Shown here: positions 50,451 through 59,351 of the stretch, piece after piece | Layout: each line of letters begins with the position of its first letter | How positions within the stretch are numbered: the first letter of the stretch is position 1 | Translations under genes and position numbers: made by a program | Origin: Paraburkholderia lacunae | GTDB lineage: Bacteria; Pseudomonadota; Gammaproteobacteria; Burkholderiales; Burkholderiaceae | Direction of reading: 5' to 3' | Length of the DNA stretch: 64,000 bases | Assembly (NCBI RefSeq): GCF_003353175.1 | Contig: NZ_QHKS01000010.1 | Location: forward strand, 1-64,000 | Notes under the pieces: model-generated | Seen by the model: only the letters and a program-made list of their open reading frames with translations | What the model was told of the DNA's origin: nothing | The model's database searches: none

Positions 50451-51161
50451 TCAGAGCCTCAGCAACTCTGCTTTCATCCAGTCGTGGACTGCCCGGCTCA
50501 ATTCCTGTTGTGAGGTGTCTCGGGGTGAAAATGCGGGACCGACGACCACCCGGATGTGCCCCACCCCGTCAGGCCATCCCTTCGCGGGCCAAACTTTTCC
50601 GGCGTTGTGGACGACAGGGACGACCGGAGCGCCGGTCGCGCATGCCAGACGAATGCCACCCGACGTCAGTCTCAATGGTGCCCCGTGCGGCACGCGGGTG
50701 CCTTCCGGGAATATGACTACGACGTCGCCCTTTGCCAGCCGCTCGGCACACTCCTGTGTCACTGCCAGATGGGCCTGGCGCGGCGAACCACGATTCAGGC
50801 TGACCATGTCGAGGCCACGCAGCACCCATCCGAAGAACGGAATACGCAGAAGGTCTTCCTTGAACACAAAGCTGATGCGTCGTGGAAACAGTGCAAGGAA
50901 TGCCAGCGTCTCCCACGTGGATTCATGACGGCACAAGATTATTGATGGCCCTGCTGGAAGCCGCTCGAGCCCCTCCACAGAGCATGTGACGCCGGGTAGC
51001 CAGCGCATCGCGGCAACCATCGCACGACACCACTGGGCCGCAAGCCAGTAGCGACCGGACCTTCCGACGAAAGGGAATAGCATCAGTATCCCTATCGAGT
51101 AGAACGTCCCGCTGCCGAGCAGGCAGACAATGAACAGCCATTTGATGAACGTAGAGCGCAT
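50451..51161 (-). CDS. 1-acyl-sn-glycerol-3-phosphate acyltransferase (PlsC family)
   Basis: A 236-residue membrane-bound acyltransferase for phosphatidic acid synthesis. An N-terminal span ('WLFIVCLLGSGTFYSIGILM') is followed by the catalytic 'CRHESTWETLAFLALFP', where the family's HX4D box reads HX4E. Then come 'GWVLRGLDMVSLNRG' and the binding box 'VVIFPEGTRVPHG'. The exact acyl donor is unknown. Its start has no strong ribosome site. Neighbours are unrelated. Confidence 0.88.
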   Translation of the reverse strand: MRSTFIKWLFIVCLLGSGTFYSIGILMLFPFVGRSGRYWLAAQWCRAMVAAMRWLPGVTCSVEGLERLPAGPSIILCRHESTWETLAFLALFPRRISFVFKEDLLRIPFFGWVLRGLDMVSLNRGSPRQAHLAVTQECAERLAKGDVVVIFPEGTRVPHGAPLRLTSGGIRLACATGAPVVPVVHNAGKVWPAKGWPDGVGHIRVVVGPAFSPRDTSQQELSRAVHDWMKAELLRL

Positions 51162-51489
51162 GGTGAGCCGAATGAAATTGGGATGGCGGCGGAAGGCTTT
51201 CGCCGCTACCGACAGAGGCTGCGCGGTAAGCGATACGTTGGCGCGTTGGCGTCGCTGCAGTAGCCCGGTGCAGCAGGAAGTGACGAAGCGGCTTAGCCCC
51301 GGCAACTGAGCGGCATCGATTCCGCGAGCACCTAAGCAGCCCGTTCGCTAGTTCCACCGGCAGCCAATTTCACGCCCGCTCTACGGCTTCGTCGAACGAA
51401 GGTTGCGCTAGGTATTCAAGCGAACGAGTCGCCGTGTTGAAATGCTAGTGACGTTCGCCCTGTGTGGACCTCATGCGAACGATACGTTC
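51162..51489. other. Gene-free stretch
   Basis: 328 bp between the acyltransferase and the Uma2-like gene. I see no gene and no clear regulatory element. Confidence 0.4.
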
Positions 51490-52047
51490 TCAACAACGAA
51501 CGCTGAGAATGGAGGAGACATCACCTTCTTCGAAATACATGCGGTCAAGCGATAGCGCTATCCCGAACATTGAAGCTTGTCGCCGGCCCATGGCTCCCCA
51601 GAATTCAACCTGCCCGCGCTGGCCGACAACAATGACTTCGGCGGCACCGCCTTCCAGATAGCTTTTAACCCTTCGGTCTATGTCCTGCGTTCTGTCGCTA
51701 TCGAGAAGCACCTCAACACAAAGGTCGGGTACGAACGGCACGGGGTAGTCGCGGTCGAAACCTTCCCACTTGTCGCATGGCATCCACACGACGTCCGGGA
51801 CCCGGATGCCAAAAGAGGGAGTGGCGACGGGTACCGACATGACAGCAAGATGGCCAATCTGCTCGGTCACATGACAGAAAATATCAGTGAGCACTATCTG
51901 GCGCCTCGCCGACGGGAGCGAATTCATCACCACCTTACCGCACTCGTCCAACTCGTACGGTTCCCGCTGACCAAATTCCGCCCTCGCAGTCAGGCGACGC
52001 CATACCGCCAGCAATCCGTTGCGGTCCAGGAGAGTAGGCACGTCCAT
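51490..52047 (-). CDS. Uma2-family (DUF820) putative endonuclease
   Basis: A 185-residue protein with the PD-(D/E)XK-like Uma2 pattern: 'SFGIRVPDVVWMPCDKWEGF' (catalytic Asp in 'RVPDVVW'), 'VPDLCVEVLLDSDRTQDI' and 'RRVKSYLEGGAAEVIVVG' with the Lys. The biological role of Uma2 proteins is unknown; they are abundant in cyanobacteria and mobile DNA. 'LCVEVL-DSDR' departs slightly from the usual S/P-S-D, so activity is uncertain. Confidence 0.8.
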   Translation of the reverse strand: MDVPTLLDRNGLLAVWRRLTARAEFGQREPYELDECGKVVMNSLPSARRQIVLTDIFCHVTEQIGHLAVMSVPVATPSFGIRVPDVVWMPCDKWEGFDRDYPVPFVPDLCVEVLLDSDRTQDIDRRVKSYLEGGAAEVIVVGQRGQVEFWGAMGRRQASMFGIALSLDRMYFEEGDVSSILSVRC

Positions 52048-52442
52048 GAGCTTCTCGCAGGGAAGGTGCTTAAGCGTATACCCTCTCGCCCCGATTTAAC
52101 AATTATGTATGTGTGCGCCGCAACATTTAAGCGGCTTTCACGGCCGACGCCGGCATCAGTCTGTTTTGTTCATACGGGATTGCGGCGAACCGACCCACGT
52201 TCATTTTCGGACAGGCGACGAATCCGGCTCACCTTTGTCTGATGGGGCGGCCACATCTCGATGAAGCCAAAATGTGACCCCTGCCGCTGGGTTGCCCCCG
52301 TCCGGGCATGGGTGTTGCCGTGCTGTTGCTATTTTCATGAACGTGTGCGGTGAAATCGTCCATCTCCTTGCGAGGCAGCCCTTCACAGTCTAAGGTTCAA
52401 GTAGTTTCTCAAGTCTGTTGTGCGCTGCGGCAGGAGGAAGGG
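52048..52442. other. Gene-free stretch
   Basis: 395 bp between the divergent Uma2 gene and the small gene at 52443. It should hold both promoters. No clear motif was recognised. Confidence 0.4.
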
Positions 52443-52670
52443 ATGAGAACCACGACGCGACATCTCGTACGGTTGCTGTCCGATATCAAGCGTGCCCATG
52501 AATGCAGGACGCTCCGGGCGGTCGCCACCCGCAACACGATGCGCCTGGCGGCGGAGGAAGCCGCCTCTGAGTCGGCCCCGCCGAAAGACATCCGTCGCGA
52601 CGAGACGCGTCGCTCGTCGGCCGAAATCTACCTCCTGCCCGGTCCCGAAACAGGCTCTCGGCTGCACTAG
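52443..52670 (+). CDS. Hypothetical small protein
   Basis: 75 residues starting 'MRTTTRHLVRLLSDIKRAHE', helical at first, then disordered and charged. It has no recognised domain. The very strong AGGAGGAAGGG ribosome site just before the ATG is the main evidence that it is real. Confidence 0.6.
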   Translation: MRTTTRHLVRLLSDIKRAHECRTLRAVATRNTMRLAAEEAASESAPPKDIRRDETRRSSAEIYLLPGPETGSRLH

Positions 52671-52978
52671 AAGTGTGCGTGCGAGGACGTTGGCTGAGGC
52701 CAGTTCACATCGGCGCGCCAGGCAGCAGGAACCGTAACCGGCGTGTTAGCGCCAGGAAAGCTGATAGAGCGTAGGATTGGGACACGGTCTTGCGGACTAG
52801 CGCGGTGCCGGCCCATGCCGGTCCTGCATCGTGTGCCCGCATTCTGGTGAAAGACATCATGAAATTCGTTGCAGCGACAACCGGCATATTCAACGAGCCA
52901 GGCAAATGAAGGAGAAACATCGCTTTGGGGCTGGTCGACTCAGGGGGTGCTCCGCCGTCTGGCCACAGGAGGTCCAAC
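52671..52978. other. Gene-free stretch
   Basis: 308 bp between two small genes. A minus-strand frame of 174 codons (52705-53229) crosses it but runs antisense to the better-supported gene at 52979 and has no recognisable features. Confidence 0.4.
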
Positions 52979-53188
52979 ATGAAACTAGACGCCGCCATGT
53001 TTGTGCGACTGCGCCGTCTCGCTCCGGTTCTCGATGACGTACTCAACGCAGGAGAGGTCGAGCACGCAGACCAGGCCGTGGACCTCGCTTCACTTGCTGA
53101 GCTGTGCTCACAGTTGTTCGACGCGTACCACTGCGAACACCCGGGCGAGATTGCGCAAGTGCGACTCGACGCTCTCGAGCCGCAGTAA
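52979..53188 (+). CDS. Hypothetical small protein
   Basis: 69 residues, mainly helical: 'MFVRLRRLAPVLDDVLNAGE', 'DQAVDLASLAELCSQLFDAY'. It is preceded by AGGAGG at 52967-52972, six bases before the ATG. No family was recognised. Confidence 0.6.
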   Translation: MKLDAAMFVRLRRLAPVLDDVLNAGEVEHADQAVDLASLAELCSQLFDAYHCEHPGEIAQVRLDALEPQ

Positions 53189-53500
53189 CATACTTCGTCT
53201 GGACAAACCCCACACGGGTTACCAAACAACGGGAACGCAGTCCTGAATCATCGGGCGTGCTGGTAACGCGTCTTTTCTTGCATCTCGACACTTTATACGA
53301 GACAAGGTGTTGCACCTCACATTTGAGACCGCCGCCCGAATTGACCCGTACTCCGCAATCGGCTACAAATTCGGTGTCGGAGTCTTGGATAGCGGTTTCA
53401 ACACTGTGGTTGAGCGCCGTGCAGTAACTTCCGCTGTTGCAATATGTACAAGATTCAGGCGTACGGAATTGGGTGCGCTCTTTACACTTTGTTGGATTGA
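53189..53500. other. Probable long 5' leader of the cold-shock gene
   Basis: 312 bp without a gene before the cold-shock ATG. Cold-shock messages commonly have long structured leaders, so part of this is probably leader; no cold-box was recognised by eye. Confidence 0.4.
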
Positions 53501-53707
53501 ATGATGGAAACAGGCACAGTAAAGTGGTTCAACGACGCGAAAGGCTTCGGCTTTATCACGCCGGACAATGGCGGTGCGGACTTGTTCGCTCACTTCTCGG
53601 AAATCAGGGCAGAGGGTTTCAAGTCATTGCAGGAAAACCAGAAGGTCAGCTTCGACGTGAAGATGGGCCCGAAAGGCAAGCAGGCCGCAAACATCACACC
53701 GGTCTAA
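53501..53707 (+). CDS. cspA: Cold-shock protein (CspA family)
   Basis: A 68-residue single-domain RNA/DNA chaperone. It shows RNP1 'KGFGFITP' and RNP2 'DLFAHFSEI' on the OB fold, with the standard start '[15 protein letters not shown]' and end '[10 protein letters not shown]'. Two successive ATGs (53501, 53504) could both start it. It melts secondary structure in mRNA during cold or stationary phase. Confidence 0.95.
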   Translation: MMETGTVKWFNDAKGFGFITPDNGGADLFAHFSEIRAEGFKSLQENQKVSFDVKMGPKGKQAANITPV

Positions 53708-53732
53708 GAGAAAACCTGCGTCACTGCAGCAT

Positions 53733-53764
53733 ACGATGCCCGGTTCGCCGGGCATCGTGCTTTT
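53733..53764 (+). terminator. Terminator of the cold-shock gene
   Basis: ACGATGCCCGG-TTCG-CCGGGCATCGT forms an 11-bp stem with a stable TTCG loop, followed by GCTTTT. Confidence 0.92.
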
Positions 53765-54924
53765 CCGACGAAGCTCAGCCATGAGAGCATCGCTACCGTC
53801 CGCGCCGACTCATCCGACGTCAGGTACACGACCGCGCGCGTCATTTCTTCTGGTCGCCTGAAGCGACCCGCTGGCACCTAACCTCCCGCAATCCGCCAAA
53901 CTGCCCGCAGAATGCCCCTCGTTGCGCCCAATTAGATTTCCATCTGTACTTGTTTCCATGGAGCGACTTGTTGAGCCCATGTACGCGGTCTTCTGACTTC
54001 TCTCGCGGTGTCGTTTGAACCGTACCATTGATAGCAATTCAAGCAGTTGTAGTCGAATCGCAGGCAGTTGAAGAATCGAGAGTTGAAATACCGCGTAGTT
54101 GAAGCAGTATGCGTTAAAGGCAGTGGGGGTTTGCATCAAGCACGCGTCAGCCTGCAAGGCACCGAAGTTGTGTGTTAGTTGTTGGCACAACTATTTCTCC
54201 GCGTGCGCATTGGTGTCAAACAAAAAACAATTCGCAGAAGTCGTTGCGCCGTATTCAGCCCGTGCCTCGCTTTTCTCGGTCGGCAACTGTGTCCCATCGC
54301 ACAGACGATGCAAAGCCATCATTACGCGACATGGTGAAAACCAGAGCCTGCCTGGATTTCTCCAAATGGACTACCCCAATAGCGGGCGCGGTCGATAGCG
54401 TTTCTCGCACGGGCCAGCCTCTTGTTTAAGCTGGGACGGGGGTACTGGAAAATTCGCCGTTGCCTCATCAGAAAAGCGCGAACATTTCTTAACGTGCGCC
54501 GGCGTTCGACTGAACCGTTGACGATGGCGTCCCACTGGGTGGACACGCATACGTGCACCGAAGCAACCACTTTGCGCATCGAGTTCGATAGCGCGCCATA
54601 ACGACTTCAGCCGGTTGACTGCAACCTTTTTTGCGGCGTTGCACACGCCCAAGTAAACGTTCATTTGCTGTCTCCAAGCAAGGCCCTAGGCGTTGACCGG
54701 GTTTTCCCTGGAGCACCGCTGTGCGTCAATACCAGCGGGACATTCAGCGTGTCTGGCACACGCCGCTCATCGCCGCAACGCAGCAAACGATTGACATTCG
54801 CACACTCAGTCCTAGAATGAATTCCGCTGCACCGCACCAACGTTCCTACTCTGTGGCTCGTCGTTTGTGATGCCGTTCGGCGGTGTTCCGGAGACTCGCC
54901 ACGTTCACCCTTTTGGAGTTAGTG
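53765..54924. other. 1.1-kb gene desert
   Basis: No supported gene is seen between the cold-shock terminator and the phasin. Overlapping short frames occur on both strands without ribosome sites or recognisable domains. At about 54040-54105 a short word GTAGTTGAA/GCAGTTGAA is repeated several times at irregular spacing. GC is lower than around it. It may be the remnant of lost mobile DNA. Confidence 0.5.
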
Positions 54925-55500
54925 ATGAGCAGTCTCGCCCCTGAACAACTTTTCGCAGCGCAGAAGGTCGGTTTCGAAACGATATCTGGACTCCTGACCA
55001 AAGCTTTCGGCGGCGTTGAAAAGCTGATTGAAGTGAACCTGCAAGTGGTCAAATCGACGCTCACCGAAAATCAGGAAATTACGGCCAAGGCGCTTTCGGC
55101 CCAAAACCCACAGGACTTGTTCGCTCTGCAGGCCAGCTATACGCAGTCCGTGACAGACAAAGCGCAGTCGTACGGCCGTAAAGTGTACGAAATCATCTCA
55201 AGCACGCAAAGTGAATTCGCGGCGGCGGCTGAAGCGCAGTTCCAGAAGTACCATCGCGAGACGCAAGAGTTCGTCGACAAGCTTGCGAAGTACGCACCGG
55301 CCGGAAGCGAAACCGCCGTGGCAGCATGGAAGACATTCATCACGACAGCCAGCGAAACGGCCAGCACGACGTATGAAGCTGCCAAAAACGCTACGAAGCA
55401 AGCGGTTGAGATTGCCGAAAGCAATGTTAGCGCTGCGTCGTCGGTCTCGGCTAAGCGGACTCGACAGGCCGTCGTACCAGTCGCTGCCGTTGAGAAGTAA
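54925..55500 (+). CDS. phaP: Phasin, polyhydroxyalkanoate granule protein
   Basis: A 191-residue phasin that coats PHA storage granules. The family start 'PEQLFAAQKVGFETISGLLT' is followed by 'FGGVEKLIEVNLQVVKSTL' and 'NPQDLFALQASYTQSVTDKA', then a long amphipathic helix ending in an Ala/Val-rich tail. TTGGAG precedes the ATG. Phasin genes of this kind are typical of PHB-storing Burkholderiaceae. Confidence 0.93.
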   Translation: MSSLAPEQLFAAQKVGFETISGLLTKAFGGVEKLIEVNLQVVKSTLTENQEITAKALSAQNPQDLFALQASYTQSVTDKAQSYGRKVYEIISSTQSEFAAAAEAQFQKYHRETQEFVDKLAKYAPAGSETAVAAWKTFITTASETASTTYEAAKNATKQAVEIAESNVSAASSVSAKRTRQAVVPVAAVEK

Positions 55501-55540
55501 CAGCGCTTTTGACCTCGGCCACTGCCGTCTAATTCTTCAA

Positions 55541-55564
55541 GCGAGCCTCTGCTCGCTTTTTTTT
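55541..55564 (+). terminator. Phasin terminator
   Basis: GCGAGC-CTCT-GCTCGC stem followed by eight T, 40 bp past the phasin stop. Confidence 0.9.
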
Positions 55565-55799
55565 GCGCGTGAACTTTTGAAGCACGGCGGCGTCCAGCGC
55601 GCCTCGGACGCCGTCATGGAGCAGTGGCCCGAGCTAGAAATTCGCAGGCATGGTTGCGCGGGTAGCCGCCGTTGCTTAGTTGAGTTGCGTCCACTGTCAA
55701 TCATGCGAATTGACCGGACTCCTTGTGGCCGAAACTTCGTCGTGCCAAGTCCAACGGGGCACGTCCGAACCAACGGGAGCGAGGTTGAAGGAGAAGCGG

Positions 55800-56018
55800 A
55801 TGACCACCGCAGAAAAGTCTTTGCGTTTGCTGGTTGAAAAATGGCTGACCCCAACTTCCGCGACACCAGTTCGGGTAACCCGATTCGGTCGCACAGCCTC
55901 TAACGGGAGACGTTATGTATGCGTTGAGGCACTGCGACCCGAAGGCCCGGTTGCGCTTTTTTTCTTCCGGCACGATGACGGTAGCTGGCGCGTGTTCCCG
56001 CCTGAGAGCAGGAGCTAA
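55800..56018 (+). CDS. Hypothetical small protein
   Basis: 72 residues: 'MTTAEKSLRLLVEKWLTPTS' as a helix, then a small beta domain, 'VRVTRFGRTASNGRRYVCVE' and 'GPVALFFFRHDDGSWRVFPP'. AGGAG lies seven bases before the ATG. No recognised family; the compact alpha-beta form suggests a folded protein. Confidence 0.6.
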   Translation: MTTAEKSLRLLVEKWLTPTSATPVRVTRFGRTASNGRRYVCVEALRPEGPVALFFFRHDDGSWRVFPPESRS

Positions 56019-56522
56019 CATACGTGCTTACGCAAGTGCGGCGTGACGTGGCTACCCGAAAATAGCAGCACCGGGCACGTCAGGCGAAAATCCGGGAGCG
56101 GCGCATCTGTCGCAGCCAGTCCGTCGCGAGTTCATCTACTGTTTGCGACGTCCCGCTGCAGGCAGCGGCATAGCCAAGCTTGGCGAAAAGTTCGGCCCAC
56201 GCATGAAGGACTTCGGCCGGTCAATAGAACGATAATGAAATGCATGCTGACGGTTTCGACTGCACCTGTTGCAACCACCCGCTCGAGCAGGATGCTCAAC
56301 GCTGGCCTGCAGCAGCAGGAAGTATCACCGCTATCTCCGTCGATGGTGCTGTTGTCACCTTCATGGTCCGACGAATCGGTGGTTTCGCCGAGTTGCCCCC
56401 TGTTTTTTCAAGTGTTAGCGTGAAACTCACGGCACGGAGCGGCCGCGGCGACGCAAATAGCCAGGTCTCGCGACAAGCCAGTCCCACACGGGGCAGGATA
56501 CATTCGACCGGAAGACAGCATC
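56019..56522. other. Stretch without a supported gene
   Basis: 504 bp. A plus-strand frame from 56240 begins with a Cys-rich 'DCTCCNHPLEQDAQRW' but runs through the response-regulator start in another frame and has no ribosome site, so it is not called. Confidence 0.4.
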
Positions 56523-56966
56523 ATGGTCCACCGTATCTATGTCGACAGCACCGACGACTTCGTCATGTGGCACGCTGTGGACGCACTGGGTCCGATTGCA
56601 CATCCGCGCGTCCTGGTGGTCGATGACTACCCCGCCTGCGCAGATGCGCTGCAGCTGTTACTGGAGCAAGACGGGTTCGAAGTCCGCAGCATCGGCGACG
56701 CGTGCGCGGCCTGTGCGGTCGCCGAACAGTGGCGGCCTTTCGCCGTTGTTGTCGACATTTCCATGCCCGGCATGACTGGCCTCGACCTCGCACGCCAACT
56801 TCGGGTTGGCGCGCTCACGCGCGATATGCTGCTCGTTGCCCTCACCGCGCGTGCCTCCCCCGAGGACATAGCCCGCGCGTTCAAGGCCGGTTTTGATGGG
56901 CATTGCGCGAAACCGCTCACGCCGGTTCAGTTACTCACCGTGCTCCGGTCCGTTACAGGCAGGTGA
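56523..56966 (+). CDS. Single-domain response regulator
   Basis: A 147-residue protein that is a receiver domain with a ~25-residue extension at its start. The acidic pair is in 'RVLVVDDYPACADAL', the phosphoacceptor Asp in 'FAVVVDISMPGMTGLDLAR', the switch Thr in 'LLVALTARAS' and the Lys in 'GHCAKPLTPVQLL'. There is no output domain, so it may work by protein contact, as CheY does. No kinase is adjacent; the orphan kinase at 46504-48255 is a possible but unproven partner. Confidence 0.88.
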   Translation: MVHRIYVDSTDDFVMWHAVDALGPIAHPRVLVVDDYPACADALQLLLEQDGFEVRSIGDACAACAVAEQWRPFAVVVDISMPGMTGLDLARQLRVGALTRDMLLVALTARASPEDIARAFKAGFDGHCAKPLTPVQLLTVLRSVTGR

Positions 56967-57210
56967 GGCTGTATGCGCGACCTGGTGAATTTCGACAACT
57001 GCGGTCGCCGCCGGCGGCCGACTCTGTGACCATCCCGCATTTGTTTGACGATATGGCACACGTCCGGCGCCTGTCATCATTCTCCGGCTCAACAGATGTT
57101 AGCAATAGTCTTCTAGGCGTAGGGTCGCCTGATTTATGATGAGACCGGTACCGACGCGACTCCTCTCGGCGACGGCCCGGCGGCTGGGTCAACAAAGAAC
57201 CAACGCAACC

Positions 57211-57480
57211 ATGGTCAGCACCCTCATAATCGAAGCCAGCGTCTCGCCAGACGGGAAACTGGTAGTTTTCATCGCATTTGCCCGTGAACGGGCGGTGCAA
57301 TGTTCGATTACCCGCGAGGTACTCGAACAGTATTTCTGGGCGCCCATCGGCGCAAGCGATGCGCGTCTTCTAAAAGCTTATATGGACGGACAAAAGCGGA
57401 TTGCAGCTGCTGTTGAGCGAAAGATGCTGAAAGCCCCGCACGAACCAGTAAGACTGGGCGCGGCAGACTTTTCCCGCTAG
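57211..57480 (+). CDS. DUF1488-like small protein
   Basis: 89 residues: 'GKLVVFIAFARERAVQCSIT' then 'VLEQYFWAPIGASDARLLKA' and the end 'RLGAADFSR'. The same arrangement is seen in the gene at 409-675, the family being DUF1488 of unknown role. An in-frame ATG at 57136 would extend it by 25 residues; neither start has a strong ribosome site. Confidence 0.55.
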   Translation: MVSTLIIEASVSPDGKLVVFIAFARERAVQCSITREVLEQYFWAPIGASDARLLKAYMDGQKRIAAAVERKMLKAPHEPVRLGAADFSR

Positions 57481-57532
57481 CGGACTCTCATGTTACTCCG
57501 GCCAACTTGTCATCCCAGCCGGGCGCGGGCGT

Positions 57533-57775
57533 TCAGGCACACCTCATCGAGTGCACGACCTTATCGGGTACCTGTAGAGCCCGACTCGAAAGCATGACTC
57601 GCTGCATAACATCAGCGCCTGCACCGTTGGTGCTCAACCACAAGGTTGTGGACTCCACGACGTGCTCGGGCGAAAGCCAGTCGCCGGTCAGGTGTTTTGC
57701 TAGCAGGTGCGACGAAACAAGATAGGCAAGTAGTTCGGACCGCGCCCGGAGGTCTAGGTTGAGTGGATTGTTCAC
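57533..57775 (-). pseudogene. SRAP-linked small gene, truncated copy
   Basis: The first ~60 residues are almost identical to the protein at 49496-49777, but after 'SSRALQV' the sequence diverges and the conserved tail 'LSEEHKQRFQAWRKK' is lost. It lies just downstream of the intact SRAP gene. DNA homology ends abruptly at about 57570. Confidence 0.75.
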
Positions 57776-57813
57776 GCTTTAACGCCAGCAGTGGTCGAGT
57801 TCTGGGCCAGCGG

Positions 57814-58776
57814 TCACGCAGCCAGCCGATGCTCGTAGAAAGGCCGGTCCCTGTCATCAAGTATCGCGTACATTGCCGCCAAGTCCGCCGCATCCGGACT
57901 CAGCCACGCATCGACGTTTTCCGGTTTGATTGGAATGATGCAGCGGTCATGGCCGGCAGCAGCAACCTCGGCTGGCGGCTCATCCGTTATCGCCGCAAAT
58001 GACAGCAAGTCGGGTTCACCGGGTGCCGACCAGCATGACCACAAACAGGCGACCAGCATGTCATGGGCCGGATTCGGATTGAACTGGAGGACTACATTTT
58101 CGTCCTTTTCACCAGGAGCAAGCTCGCGGCCCTCCATCTTTGCGCGGCTGACGTTTTCGTAAAACGTACTGACCACAAGGATGCCATGCGAGTGGCCGAA
58201 GAGCGGCTTCCAGAAGGCTTCGAGGTTATCGCGACGGGCGTTGTATGTGCCCGGATATTTGATGTCGTAACTGTGGGGTTTGCCCGCAATGCGGCACTGA
58301 TAGCGCATGGGTTTTATGACGCGTTGGCCGCCTTCCATCATCATGACGGGCGCGTAGTGGCCAGGGAATATGCGAGAGTCACGAGCCTTGGGCTCAGTCC
58401 GTTGGATGTCTTCGAGCTTGCCGAGCGTCCATGCGATTTTGTCGGTGGCGATTCGCTGGCTTTCGGCGGCCGCCTTCGTGACCTTCGTCTGAAGTGTGCG
58501 TTCGGCGTCCGCCAGTCGCTTGCGCTGCTTAAAAAGGTCTTGCGCGAGCTTCGACGTCTGTTCGGCGTTGAACTTTTCGATGAGAGCTTTGATTTCTCGC
58601 TCGGCTTCGGTCTGAGGCTGAGCAAACGCATCCGCCATTGCTTTCGGCACTTTTGCCTTGCTGGTGCCGTCTGCGCGCTCGAAGAACAGGCGTGCGAACT
58701 CGTGAATGTCCATCAGAGCGCCGAAAGTGCGCACAAACTTCCTGTAGTCAGCCAGAATTTGAGCCGAGTAGCACAT
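57814..58776 (-). CDS. SRAP domain (YedK/HMCES-like) protein, intact, long form
   Basis: A 320-residue SRAP protein that should form a covalent crosslink to abasic sites in single-stranded DNA. The catalytic Cys2 is present in 'MCYSAQ'; 'YNARRDNL' supplies the conserved Asn-Ala-Arg, and the active-site His is in 'AAAGHDRCIIPI'. It is about 100 residues longer than E. coli YedK: residues ~35-125 are a charged coiled-coil-like insertion between Cys2 and the core. The ATG at 58776 follows GGAGAA and puts Cys at position 2, as the chemistry requires; the frame upstream of it is therefore not part of the protein. Confidence 0.9.
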   Translation of the reverse strand: MCYSAQILADYRKFVRTFGALMDIHEFARLFFERADGTSKAKVPKAMADAFAQPQTEAEREIKALIEKFNAEQTSKLAQDLFKQRKRLADAERTLQTKVTKAAAESQRIATDKIAWTLGKLEDIQRTEPKARDSRIFPGHYAPVMMMEGGQRVIKPMRYQCRIAGKPHSYDIKYPGTYNARRDNLEAFWKPLFGHSHGILVVSTFYENVSRAKMEGRELAPGEKDENVVLQFNPNPAHDMLVACLWSCWSAPGEPDLLSFAAITDEPPAEVAAAGHDRCIIPIKPENVDAWLSPDAADLAAMYAILDDRDRPFYEHRLAA

Positions 58777-58881
58777 AGGATTCTCCGGTTCGCGTCTCCA
58801 TGATAGTAGACGTGTACGCTGTGGTGCCACTCGAGGCACTGTCCGGCCCCGACCTAAACCGAACTGGGCGACCCGCCGGAG

Positions 58882-59316
58882 CTAAAGAGACTTCTTCAAG
58901 CAGACGGCGGTCGCCGGACACAAATGGGCAAACTGCTTACTCGCTTGCAGTTCAGCAGGCGCACGGCCTCGATTTGTAACTACATAGCCGGCCCGCGCGA
59001 AAAAGTCCGCTGCCGTCGTCGTGAGCAGCCACAGCTCCGATATCTCATTCGCGCGCGCCAGGTCTTCAGCATGCGCACGCAGGCGACTTCCCAATCCCGC
59101 ATTGCGGGCAGTCCCCCCGACCGTCAGCGACCTTAGTAGCGCGATAGCTCCAAATCGCTCAAGCCCGACGCAGCCGACCACTGAACCATCAACATCTTCT
59201 GCTACGGCAAAGTCACTCAACAAGTCCTCGGTGATGTCGGAGGCCGGCAAGTCATTCTCTGTGAGCATGGCTTTGACGGCTTCAAGGTCATCGCTTCGTG
59301 CGGTACGTATCTTCAT
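58882..59316 (-). CDS. arsN2: ArsN2-type arsenic-resistance N-acetyltransferase
   Basis: A 144-residue GNAT acetyltransferase with the ArsN2 pattern: 'DDLEAVKAMLTENDLPASDI', acetyl-CoA site 'RNAGLGSRLRAHAEDLARAN', 'LWLLTTTAADFFARAGY' and 'FAHLCPATAVCLKK'. ArsN2-like enzymes are found with ars genes and can N-acetylate organoarsenicals such as the antibiotic arsinothricin. It is the distal gene of the minus-strand ars operon. Confidence 0.85.
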   Translation of the reverse strand: MKIRTARSDDLEAVKAMLTENDLPASDITEDLLSDFAVAEDVDGSVVGCVGLERFGAIALLRSLTVGGTARNAGLGSRLRAHAEDLARANEISELWLLTTTAADFFARAGYVVTNRGRAPAELQASKQFAHLCPATAVCLKKSL

Positions 59317-59351
59317 GGCGGCTGTATAGGTGGTTGAGTTCAGTTGAATCG

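Noticed and set aside
52705..53229. 174-codon minus-strand frame
   Set aside because: No ribosome site or domain, and it is antisense to a small gene that has a strong AGGAGG.
59214..59226. CAAAGTCACTCAA in the ars region as a chromosomal palindrome copy
   Set aside because: Only the left half matches; the right half is not palindromic. Expected by chance.
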